The translations under genes were made by a program, and so were the position numbers. A model generated the notes under the pieces. The model saw nothing but the letters and a program-made list of their open reading frames with translations. It had not been told where the DNA came from and searched no databases. This document shows, piece after piece, positions 22,134 through 34,800 of a DNA stretch of 64,000 nt. The first letter of the stretch is position 1, and the number at the start of each line of letters is the position of its first letter. The DNA lies in contig JAXDDX010000010.1 of NCBI GenBank assembly GCA_034670405.1, positions 5,367,001 through 5,431,000 on the forward strand, read 5' to 3'. The stretch is from Hoplostethus atlanticus (Eukaryota > Chordata > Actinopteri > Trachichthyiformes > Trachichthyidae).

Positions 22134-22693
22134 GTGAAGCCTAGGGATGATCAGCTGTAACGCTGTGTGGTCAAACAGCCTATTCCCTAACTAAAAGAAA
22201 TAATGAGTTTTATTAATGGTAGGCTATACAACTCTATGTGACAGCAGCACTGTTGCTGTGTTGCATACTGGAGAAAGTTTGACTTGTTCCATGGTTTCAA
22301 ACCTTGTCTTCAAATTCACACTCTGAGAGTGTGCCAAGCTTTCTGCAGCACATATGTGTCATATACTGGTTGGGAAATGCATGTAGGCAGTGAAAGCTGC
22401 CTACATGCGTTCAATTAAACCGCCCCAAGCATGCATGGTTGTTTGACCTCCTTTGCAACGCAAACTGAGAATTTAGTGTGTTACTTCCGCTGCTTCTGAA
22501 CCGCTGACGGCAGCGACACACTTTGAGCTCCGTTGTCAGCTATGAAAATATTGTTTTATTGTTTTATTTTGAAACTTGTGACTGGAAGCCTTACATTTTA
22601 ATTTAGGCTAATTAACGCTTACGTAACACGATAACTTGTGATTGCTCGTGCTTGTTGGAGTGGCAGCTGACCAGGATACCACAGCTGAGGAGA

Positions 22694-25600
22694 ATGTCTC
22701 ATTTATTCTTAAACCTCCATTTATTATTATTATTATACCTTGTCAGTTTCTCAGAGGGGAGCTCTACGCATTTACCAAGGATGACATTTACAGACGAAGG
22801 TAAGATATATTTGGGTTTTGTTTCTCCGAGACAATTAAATTGAACTATGAAATGGTACAATTAACGTCACAGTGATAGTTTCATGTAGAAGAGAGGTGAA
22901 TGTTTTCTGATATTTTAAGAATGTTAAGTTTTTATTATTTTTTGCGAGCCTAAATTGTGTTTAATTTGTTCCAGAGATACAGGCTATGGCACACGTAGAC
23001 TCCAGTAGCTTCTTCTGCATTGCGACTCAATTACCCGAGTGAACTTTAATCAGCAAAGTGGATTTCTTTGGATATTTTTCAATGCCATCAGTATCTGCCA
23101 AGAACAATGACTTATAGAAAGGTTTCGAATGACTCCCTATAGGAATATTATAGTGATAGGAGCTGAAAAGTCTATTATAGTGATACCATACCAGAAATAC
23201 CATCAAGTATGATAAGTCCACTCACTATTGAGTGCCCTGGCACACCAGAAGTCCCTATAGTGATATTATAGGAATATAATAGTTATATCATGGGAGATGA
23301 ATAGTAAATAAAGAAAGATAAGGTCACAATATTTTCTTCAAACACTTCAGCTTCATTGGACTGTGGGTCCAATGATGAATTAATTCATTATTAATAAATA
23401 TACGTTATTTATAGAGCAGTATCAAAACAGTGCTTAACATGAAGTGCATTACTTGATAAATACAAATGTAAGCAATTCATATACATAAGTAGGAACAAAT
23501 AAATAGAGGAAGAAAATAATACAAATATTTACCAATGTGGTGAATGTTGGGTGGCATGGGGATACAGACCCTGGTTAGGATATGGGGAGATTATGATAGC
23601 AACATACTAACAAAACCAATAGTATACCAACAAAACATGCTGCTAAACAGAAGCCTACATGCACAGGAAAGTTAAGACAGCAATAAAATAAATACCAATC
23701 ACAGTTCAAATAAAAGCAAACTAAGTGTGTGTTACTTAAGAGTTAAATTACTGTTGGGGATCTTCAGCATAGGTTTCATTATTTCTCATTTATGGTGGGC
23801 AGCTTACAAATATGTCATTTCCTAAACTTGACTGAGGGCGTGAAGACACCAGAACATTTCTTGCTCTTTTGAGCTTATCAAGCAAGAATCAGAGCCAACT
23901 TTTGAATATGTTACTGTTTGATAAGTGAAGAGGAGGGGATGAGAGGAGGGGGGGGGGGGGGGTAGTTTATTCTTGGCAGGCTGCAGAATGAAGTTGACAA
24001 AAACATTAACAAAAATCATCAAACTTTGTTCATAATGGACATTTTGCTCTGAGTAGCGTCTTTCCATGAACATCTTTGCACTTGCGTCATGCACGGGCAC
24101 AATTTATCAGTAACATGTCTTTTATTTTAGAGATGCCATTCAAACGGAGGCATTTACCTGAACATCGTATGCCCGTATGGATTCTCCAGCCGGACAGTGT
24201 CATTGCTGCAGGACAGAGAGACCTTTATTCTGTGGAGTTTCAAAACCTTCAGAAGGTAGTGCAAAGAGCCGTATTACTTAAGTTCATTGTATTATTGAAT
24301 GCTGAATGTATAGTATGTGCTGCGGTACTATGTAACTTACAGTCTATATCAGTATGTATCTGAGACAAATTTGTGTACATTTATTGTACTTGCTGAATGA
24401 AGTGATTGAGATTCTCCTCCTGATTTGGAGCCTGAGCTGAGCGTAATATGGAATGATATAAATTGAATGATATACCACCCCACCCCCAGTCTGCCACAGT
24501 GACTAACTTATTATTTTTGTTTACAGACGCCTTTGAAATGGAATGTGTTTGGAAAGGATTGCGTTGACAGTGAAGCCACATCAGAAGTGAGTATTGTAAG
24601 AACATGACTTAATAGCAAGCAATACAGTAAGGTTGGTGTGTTGCTTTTATTCATATATCGCTATTCTAAAAATGCTAAGCGACGTTTACCAAGTCTACAT
24701 TTGGCGCCTGCTAAAACCCTGGCAGCTGCATTCTGTATGAGCTGCTGGTATGAGAGGGACTTTTGAACGAGGCAGGAATGGAGGGAGTTGCAGTGGTCTA
24801 GACGAGAAGATAGATAGAAGGCATGCATGGCATCCTCCAGGTCCGTAGAAGATAGGAATGGTTTAATTGGGCTCCCGGGTGTGTAGTGGACTAAGCAACT
24901 GCCTACCAACGCTGAGGTCGCCGGTTCGAACCTTTAGCCACGATTAGTACAATCGCCTCTTATGATTATTTGCGCTGTGCTGTTTGCATGCAAATAGGTT
25001 GCATCCAATAATATATTGTCTGCAAGTTGTATTCAATAAGCTTATGGACATGAGCCATAAACAGACCGGCTACAGCAGAGAGCGTCGCTCACACACCCGC
25101 ATACACAAAACAAACGCACAAAAGTACAATATTACACAGAATTGTTATCATTGAGAAACTAAGTGGAACCGCTCAGCTGCCTCTTCCCATTCTGGGTCAG
25201 ACTCCGGCTCAAACATGTACGGTCTCACTGTTGGTTCTGGAGCGGCCACCATGGTTATGGTAAATTACAGCGTCAAGCTTATTTGTTTACCTTGAGCAGC
25301 ATGGGCACTCTGCTCTCTGCCTCCGCCAGGCGATTGGCCAATCAGAGCAGTGCTCATTACATACAACCTCAAAACAGCCTGTTCTTTACAATGGAGAAAA
25401 TGAGAGACTGAAACACACACTACAGAAGCTGGTTTTAGGATTTTTTTTGATATAGACTTCACAAACGTCTTGTAAAGACCCCCAGGAACAGTTTAAATAG
25501 CCCAAAATGAGTAAAATACCCCCCCTTTAAGGCTCGGGTGTGATCATTAAGCCAGGGCAAGGATTTTGGTTTGGATTTTTTTTGAGGATGGTAATACAGT

Positions 25601-25844
25601 TGAAAAGGGTGTCTAGTTGCTCCTCGAGAGCTGAATACCTAAAACGTAACCTTGCTTGCATTTGTTCTTTAGGCTTGTCACCATAATATCACCGTGCTTC
25701 ACAACAGAAAAGAGGCCAACCAGCTGTTTCTGTGTGGAACCAAAAGCGAGGAAACGGCATGCTGTAATATGGTAAGAGACCGCAGAGCTGTATGTGATAT
25801 TGAGTATGAGAGAGGCCAAAATGTCTGTTTTACTGTAAATTGTG

Positions 25845-25922
<78 letters not shown>

Positions 25923-28578
25923 TAATGATGATAATATTAAGAAGAAGAAGAAGAAGAATTCAATGAGCTTATGTCTAAAAACAAAACTTAAAGTGGTTAT
26001 CTGCAAGATCTGTGTTTTAGTTTTTGTCTCCATCATGGGCGCTCACTGCTGTGGTGTTTTTACACTGTACTTCCCAGAGATCACTTGTCAATCAAGTACT
26101 GTGACGTCTTTTTCCTTGGATTTTAAGTTTGAGGTGTAGTTTGTTTAGTCATGGTGTCTATGGCTGCTCATGCAGCACTTCCTGTGTGACAGTGGATTTT
26201 TCACAGAAGCTAACTGTCTATAGGTCGAATCACTATTGTGTTATATCAATTGGCGATACAGAGTAGCAAACCGGACATGTACTTGTGTATGTTGTCATTA
26301 TTACAGTTTTGAATGTCATGCGATTAACTGACCTATTTCCTTGCAGAATATATCAGAGCTGACACCTTTGTGCTCTCCATCTGAACACGACGCAAACATA
26401 AAGACAAGCATAAAGGAATTTACGATCAAGGAAGACGAACCATCTGTCCTTATCGGTGAGCTTCTGTTGAGATCTGTAGATGTTGTCTTATGCATATTTG
26501 AAATTCTGCTTAACCTGTTTCACCAATGTTTCAATTTCTAACCATGTTTCCAGGGAATTGTTTTACTGAGCTCCTTGTTTTGCTCAACACTGCTTCACTG
26601 TTTCATATTCACACAGCTGCCCACATTCACACAGCAACAGTACTCTAGTCCACTGAAGCAAGTGGGGGGTAAATGACTTGCCCAAGGGCATCTTGATAAT
26701 AGCATTCGAGGAAAGGGAGAACGTTACTCATCACTTCCTTTTCCCAGATTTTCCAAGTCTGACTGGAGATTCGAACCAGCAACCTTCTTGTGCATTACAT
26801 AGCTTCTGCATTATCAGTTCGCCGTATAGTATATGTTCCAAAATGTCCTTACTCAGGCACACCTGAACCAATTAGACGCTTCAGGTTTTCATGATACTTT
26901 AATTGGTTCAGGTGTGCCTGAGTAAGGCTGGAGCTAAAACCTCCAGGACAGGGGGTCCTTGAGGACTGGATGTAGAGTGGGTAAAAACACTAGTGACTTT
27001 CACAGACAGTAGTAACTGTCTGTGAAAGTCACTAGTGTTTTTCTACTGATGTGAACCAAATTGATACTGCTGTGATCCCTAAAAATATTCATCACAGATA
27101 ATTGATAGTTTTGTCTTTCCAGAGTCCGCAGGAGGTTCAGAGCTCTACATAACTCAGTCTGAAGCTCAGTCCTTGGTCGGCATCTACAGGTTTGGGAAGA
27201 ACCAAGTTAGACCAACACACCATGGAAAGGGTATTTATACTGTGATACATAGATTTTCTCTCTAAGAGCTGGTAGGGGTTGCATGGAATTACAACATGAG
27301 ACATTAACCTGTTGCATAAGAAGCATAGCTTGGCCACATTGCATGAGAAGGCATGATAGCTTGCATCTGCATGTAGTGCATAAGGATCCTGACTCAGTGT
27401 ATCTGTGGGTCCTTAGAAAGTCTGAAAGGTTTGCCCTGGAGGGATAGTAGTACATCATGAAAAACATGTTGTTGTTGTTTTTTTTTAATCATATCTGCTT
27501 TACTAAACACAATTGTGTCTCATGTCTCTTAACAATTAATGTAAAAACTTTCATTAGCTGTTTAATCACAAATAGAATGATTTTGCCAACTTTGTTGCTA
27601 TGTTTTGGTTTTTGGTCATTGGTCTTCAATTTATTAGTCAATTCCAGGTAGCACTGAAAAGGTCTTAAAGTGTTAAAGTTGGCTTTCTGAAACCAGCAGA
27701 TACCCTGGCTCATACAGCAGTTTAATTATTATCACAACACTGCCAGCATCATGGCATCATAATTCAACCCATACCATTGCCTTGTTGTTGTCACCTTGAC
27801 AAATGAGTAGCCTATCATTTTCACCTAAGGCTATAGGGACAAATAATTCCTTTGTTTTTCGTGTCTCTAGAGCAGCAGTATGTGGGTTTGGTACCCAGCA
27901 GAGGGAGAGAGGATCCACTGCAGGACAAAGTTTATGCCTTCTACAAAGAGAAAAACAGAGATGTGGGCTTGGACAGTGATATGTGGCTGCCTTTCGTAGC
28001 CCAGGTTTGCATGGTGAGGGCTTCCGTAGGAGTCAATATCTATCTGTAGGGTTTTTTATTTGTCTTGTGCAGTCTATTCTAGTCAGTCCGTCTGAATTAC
28101 ATTGCAAAGACATTTGGGGTTAGAGCTTAGAAGATGAAATGAAATGATCCCTGTGGGGAAACTGGGTCATTGCTGCTGCAAACAGCAATAGGATACAGCA
28201 AAGTTGGGTAGAATGACTTGTATAAATGACAAGTATGGATTACAGCATTGCATGGTGTGCAAAATAACAGCTGTGGAAAAGCATGACTATATAGCTAACT
28301 GTAAGCATCCATGTATACTAAGCATTGTATGTTCATGATGGAGTGATTGCCTAATCCACTGATCGTCCCTGTGGTGTGTGGTGCTTCTAGGCAGATAAAG
28401 GTGGGCCCAAGAACAACCTGCAGTTTGCCTGGACTTCCCAGCTGAATGCCAGGCTCTTCTGTGGAGACCACAGCACCAGACAGCACTACTCTGAGCTGGT
28501 TGACGTGGCTACCCTACATGCAGACCACTGGCGTGACATCAGGGTGTATGCACTCTTTAGAAATGAATGGTAGGACTC

Positions 28579-28615
<37 letters not shown>

Positions 28616-28789
28616 CTTTATTTGTATAGCACCTTTCATACAAGAGTTGCAGCCCAAAGTGCTTCACAGTAACATAGATATAAAATAGACAGTAAAATAG
28701 ATATAAAATACAGAATAAGAAAGCAATACAGAAAGTAAAAGAGTAAAAAAATCCTGAGATCATATAAAATAGTTATATAATATATATAA

Positions 28790-28835
<46 letters not shown>

Positions 28836-31800
28836 TTAGCACATTAGCAATTGTGCTGTCAAGTAAGGGTGGAAAGTGTACTGTGGTGTTTTCTCAAGTA
28901 GAAGCACTGCTACTTTTGTTTTCTTTCTAGAACGTTATATATGGTACAAGTATGTATGTATGTATGTATGTATGTATGTATGTAGTAGTAATAGTACTAG
29001 TAGTAGTAGTAGAATGTAGTTACAAGTTTGAGATGAACATCATTTAAAATGTTGTGCTTGTTGCAAAATTGTCTGCGAAAAATAACTGATTACCATTATC
29101 GGCACAGGGTTTGGGCATGGTCCCTTTTGGATCATATGAACAGAATCGGTCACAATTATGTGAGGTAAAGTCCATAATGACATTGTGAAAGTACTTCTCT
29201 CACTTCTCTCGTGTCTACATGTTAAAGCAGGAATGAACAGATGTTTTGCTTTTGCTTCCTCTTGGTACAAGATAGCGTTCTGAGCAGCAAGTTGAGTTCT
29301 TCTTTCTAATCTCGGTTAATCTGCTGTCAGCAGACAGCATGAGCAAAATGTTTGCTGATATCAGAAGGTTCCTGCTATTTTTGCTGCAGATGGCTGCAAG
29401 AAACAGCTTTGTAGACCTGCTAACTATTTGTTTCTCTCTGCAGGGGTCTGAGTGCTGTGTGTGTCTATACAATACAGGCTATTGAGAAAATCTTCACAAA
29501 CTCCAAATTCAAAGGGTACCAGAAGAACATCCCAAATCCAAGGCCTGGGACAGTACGTGTCATTCATTCATTTTGTCCAAAATGAAACACATGACACTCA
29601 AAATAACAAAATGATTGCTGCCATGGAATTAAAACTCTTTATATTGAATTGTACTGGTGGTATTATCTATCAAACTATTTCACATACAAAATTGTGACAT
29701 TTTAGAGCATGTAATTTATCTCTGAGCAATGAATGTGAACATGACAGTTTTAAAGACATCGATGCCGTCACGAAAACACCACATAACTGCAATTTTGGGG
29801 TTTCTCCTTTTCTTACTTAAATGCGGTGTCGACATTAATTTCTTGTACTGAGAGTGTCGTATCCATTAGGCAACCAATGGATATGAAATCAAGCTAATAT
29901 GCTGTAAACTCAGACGTGTAACCTGCCCTTCCTCCTTCAGTGTGTTCCAGACAGCACAAAGCTTTCTCCGGAGGTCCTGAGTGTAGTGGACAAGAACTCA
30001 GAGATGGAGGATCGAGTCCTGCCACTGCACAACTCTGGTCCAGTCCACGTTAGTCACCACCGCTATACACACATCTGTATAGACAATTACCAGAAGAGGA
30101 ATTATCACCACATAGTCATGTTCCTCTCCACAGGTGAGTAACATAATATGAATCAAGGACGGTGGGAACCTGAATCTGGGTTACTTTATCTGCCAAGTAC
30201 AGTGATTGTGCGTGTGAGACGAGCAAATTGAGTCCTAATCAAGACCAAAACCAAAATGGTTTTACATTGAAATCCCTTATAATTTAAATAAATAAATAAT
30301 ACATTTTTTAAAAGTTGAGTCCGATAGTGACTGAGACCAAGACAAATCTGAGTGACAAAGCTTGAGATTCGAGTACTGTAACCCTGCTAATATACAGGCG
30401 GTATTTCCTCTAAGCCAGTGGTGTCCATTACTGTGCCATGAGTCTGCAGGTTTTCATTCCAGCCAGCACTGCACCAACTCTGCACCAGCTCATTTCACTT
30501 CAACTAGGGAAACAAGCGGTTGTAGTTTTTGGCACAGGCCCTTAACACCGCTGGCTTACAGGGAATATTGCATACAGGGTAGAGGACCTCACATTCTGTG
30601 CAAGTGGACAGTGCAAGACTTACCATAGACAGTAAACTATACTTATCACTCCACATTTATCCAGTCAGCATTATTTCACAGTTTGGTTACCAGGGTTGAT
30701 ATGCAGTGTTTGCATATATATATATATATGCATATATGCAAAACCTCATCCCAACCGTGAAGCATGGTGGAGGGAGCATCACGGTTTGGTGCTTTGCTGC
30801 CTCAGGGCCTGAACGGCTCATGAATTCAATGAATTCAAATAGTATCAGGAATCTCCAGGAGAATATCGGGGTAACTGTCTGTGATCTGAAGCTTAACAGA
30901 GGTTGGGTCATGCAGCATGAAAGTGACAAAAACAAATCTACAACAGAATGGCCTTGGCCTTGACCTTAACCCTGTTGAAATGTTGCGGAATGACATGCAA
31001 GAAAAAAAATATTAATGAACTGAAACAGTTCTGTAAGGAGGAACGGTCCAAAACACTTCCTAAATATTGTGCAGATCTGATCAGCAACTACAGGCAACGA
31101 TTGGTTGAGGTTATTGCTGCTAAAGGAGGTTCCACCACTTCCTAAATCTCATGGTTCACATACTTTTTCCAATCCAAGCTATTCAATAATGTTCAATAAA
31201 CACATGTAAAAGTATTAGATTTTTTGTGTTATTTGTTGAATCATTTGTATTTATCTAGTATGACCATATTTTAGGAGCCATTTCTACAGGAATGCAGGTA
31301 ATTTAAAAGGGTTCACAAACTTTTTCTCGCAACTGGATGGATGGATGGATGGTTTGAGCTGAGGTGGCCCATAGAAGCCCATTGTTCTTGTTTCTTTGGA
31401 GTGAAGCAACTTGCAGTGTACCATTGCATCATCCTGGACAGGAAACCAGCCCCCACTCAAAAGGATTAGCTCATAACCACTTCTAAAGCTGAAAGCCAAG
31501 GAGAGACTCATCAGGTCACCTTTTTTAAGAGAGAATTCAGCCCGTTTTCCAGAGTGCCCTCTCTCCCTTATGAAATTTCTGTGGTAACCTGTTGCTACAG
31601 GGATTTCGTAGATTAAATTATGAAACAGTCCTCGTAGTGGATAAGAAACATGCTTTTATTATCAAGTCTGACTGATTATTCTATATATTCTTCCTCAGCT
31701 GAGAGGCTTTAAAAGAGGCGGGGCATAACCATGACATTAGTGCTGATACTGCTATGGTGCTTTGCCCACTAAGACATGATAGAGCATGCAAGGGATCAAA

Positions 31801-34800
31801 CTCAGCTAGGGTTCAAACCCAAAACCTCCTAGTATGGATCCCACAACTCCCTGGACAACACTAGCACATCATAGAGGCTTAGTCTATCAGTCCATCTCTT
31901 TAAAAGTGAAATCCAAATGACCTATTTTTCATGTGTTTGGTATGACTCAGCCAGGTGTTAAACCCCACATTTTCCACACCACTGGAAAGGACACCAGTCC
32001 ATCGCAGGGACTTACCTCCAATCTGTCTGTTTTGAAAGCTGAAAATCAATTATTGGGGCATTGCATCCCATTTTTTTCATGTGTATGGTATGACCCAGCT
32101 GGGGATTGAACCCCAAACCTCCCAGAATTGAACCCATAACCCCCCTGGACAGGATGACAGTCCAGTACAGGGGCTCACACCCCGTCCATCTCTTTAAAGC
32201 TGAAAGCTAAGCAGGATCCAGATCCAGCAGAGGATCCAGGTCCCAATTTTTAGAAAACATTGGTATGAACCAACTGGGCATTCAACCCAAACCCTTCCAG
32301 TATCAGACTCACACACCCATGGAAAGGACGCCAATCAGGCGCAGGGACTTACCATTGATCAATCTCTTTGTAGCTGAGTGCCATGTAGACACATCATGCC
32401 CTGCTTTTCAAGTCTTTGGTATGACTCAGCCAGGGCTCAAACCTCAAACATCCCAGTCATGAACCCATACTCATGACTCCAAGCTGCTGAGTGTCACGCA
32501 TTCAGCTATGGCTTGTGGCTTGGTGTCAGTTAGCCAAGCCAAGAAAATAAGTTCTCATGGTAAAATGAGAAGGCGGCGTCTAGCGTTATGTTGGTATCAG
32601 CACATATCACTTTGGGATATTCAGGCCAAGCGTGGCTGTGTGATTACACTCTTTTTGCACTTTGTTCTAGATAGCTGCTCTTTTTAGATCTGGGCTGACA
32701 GTATTTTTATATGAACAAATGAATCAATCAGTCTGTGCTCGATGATGTGAGATATTATCCATAGCAACGTTTTACCTGCATTTATTTTATTACCTCGAAG
32801 GAGATTGTTGTCATCTGTTTGTCTGTCTGTCAGCAGGATACCTCAAAAACATATGAATGGGTTTCCATGAATTTTGATGGACAGATAGGCCTTGGGTCAA
32901 AGAACCATTGATTAGAATTGGTGGTGATCTGGGAAAGATGTTTGAATTTCCAATTATTCTAGAAGATATTGTACAAATAATATGTCAAATAAAGCACAGA
33001 CAGTTCCTTCAAGATCCTTAATCTGTTTTTTTTTAGTCAGATGTAGCAACATTACTGGAGTTGAGGTTGAGGCAACAGGTTTTGGTGAGTGTGTAAGATG
33101 AAATAAAGCTGGTAATCAAACCAAGGTGGATAACATTACTCCCTGTAACTCCTTGTCAGTCCTTATGCCAACATTAGATGAGCTATCATGGGAGAGTCAA
33201 CAGATAATGTAATGCGAGATATGTGGGAGGGAGGATGTGAGTGTCTGTGTGTGTATGAATAAGTATGGTTAGACATGTTTAGACTCTTACTCATCCTCTG
33301 TCTGTATTAAATATTGCATTGTGACTTCCCTATTATGTGTCTTCGTACAGAGAATGGAAGAGTTCACAAGGTTATGGAGAATAAGACTCAGGCCTTTCTC
33401 ATTGCTGAGTATCGACCTTTCAACCACAGAGCTCACATCTCCAACATGATCCTGCACCACTCCACTGTGAGTCAGACAACACCGCCTACACACTCAATCC
33501 TCCCTACTAACTCACATTAAGGATTGACCCATGCAACAAGAGCTTTATTCATATAGCAATACGTTGAAAACGAGTTTTGTTCTGAATTGAGATATCCACC
33601 ATTTGTGGGGGGAAAGTGACACCTACTCTTTATAAAATGATTGATGGCATAAAACTAAAGCCAATTGGTACTTTTTGCAGACAGTTTACAGTTTTCATGT
33701 ATCTGTGGTCCGGGATAAACCTCCATCATATCTGAGCTGGGCCGATTATCGGCAATACCCCATATGCTGGCAAACCAATATATTGGTCTGACCCTATTCT
33801 GCATCATTGCAGAGGAAGCTGTACGTGAGCTCCAACAGTGAACTGGTCCAGCTGGACGTGGGGAGCTGTGCCCACTATGGAGACCGCTGTGAGGAATGTA
33901 TCCTAGCCAGAGATCCCTACTGTGGCTGGAACGGCACCCACTGCACCCCTGATACACAGTAAGACCACATGTAGAAATACTCATTCTAAAGGGAGATGCC
34001 CACCATTGGGGGGGCCCTTCTCCTGGGGGGGGGTGTTTAGTCATTTTGTCCTCTGGTTTGTTGTGAGATGTTGGATTCAAGAACATCCAAAGTCTTCAGC
34101 ATATAAAGCAAAGACATTTACTAAGTCTGTAATTTTACAGGTAGAACTTCCTCACTTAAATTCATGTTTCATTTCACAGTACAACACTGCAGGATTTGGA
34201 GAAAGGGAATCCCACCGTGTGCATGTCCATGCCAAAAAAAGGTATGCTATGAAGATAATTGTGTTACTTTACTGCATAACACCTAATGTTAACACAACAC
34301 TGTCTAACCCAGTAGATTGGGATGCGTCAATTTTATTCAGGCGGAACTAGACACGCCTGTGGACATGAACATGATGCAAATACCGAGTGCAAATATAAAA
34401 TTGTGTAAACTCTAAACTAAAACACACATCTGCCTATGAAATCTTTACTCTGTAAAACCTGTCTCCATAAAAACACTTAACCAAACACGTACCAGCAAAA
34501 CCACTTACACAAACACACCTCCTTGTGTTGTTTTCAGTGTCTAGATCCTCTTCCAGTAGTGGAGGAGAGGCTGCAGACCGCATCACACTTCCCTTGCAGT
34601 CCAAGTATTTCCTCCAATGCCCAGTCTCGTCCCTCCACGCCGACTATACCTGGCGTCATGGTGAAAACTCGACAGCCTGCAGCCCAACGGAGCAGCAGTG
34701 CCTCTTTCTGATTGACAGCATGGGTCGCGAGCAGGAGGGAACCTATCGTTGTGTGTTGGAGGAGATGGGCTACACCAGAACCCTGGCACAGTACCAACTA

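Noticed and set aside
26983-27042. Possible microRNA precursor
   Set aside because: A perfect 28-bp stem with a 4-nt loop is unlike animal pre-miRNA, which has mismatches and a larger loop. Kept as a structural finding only.
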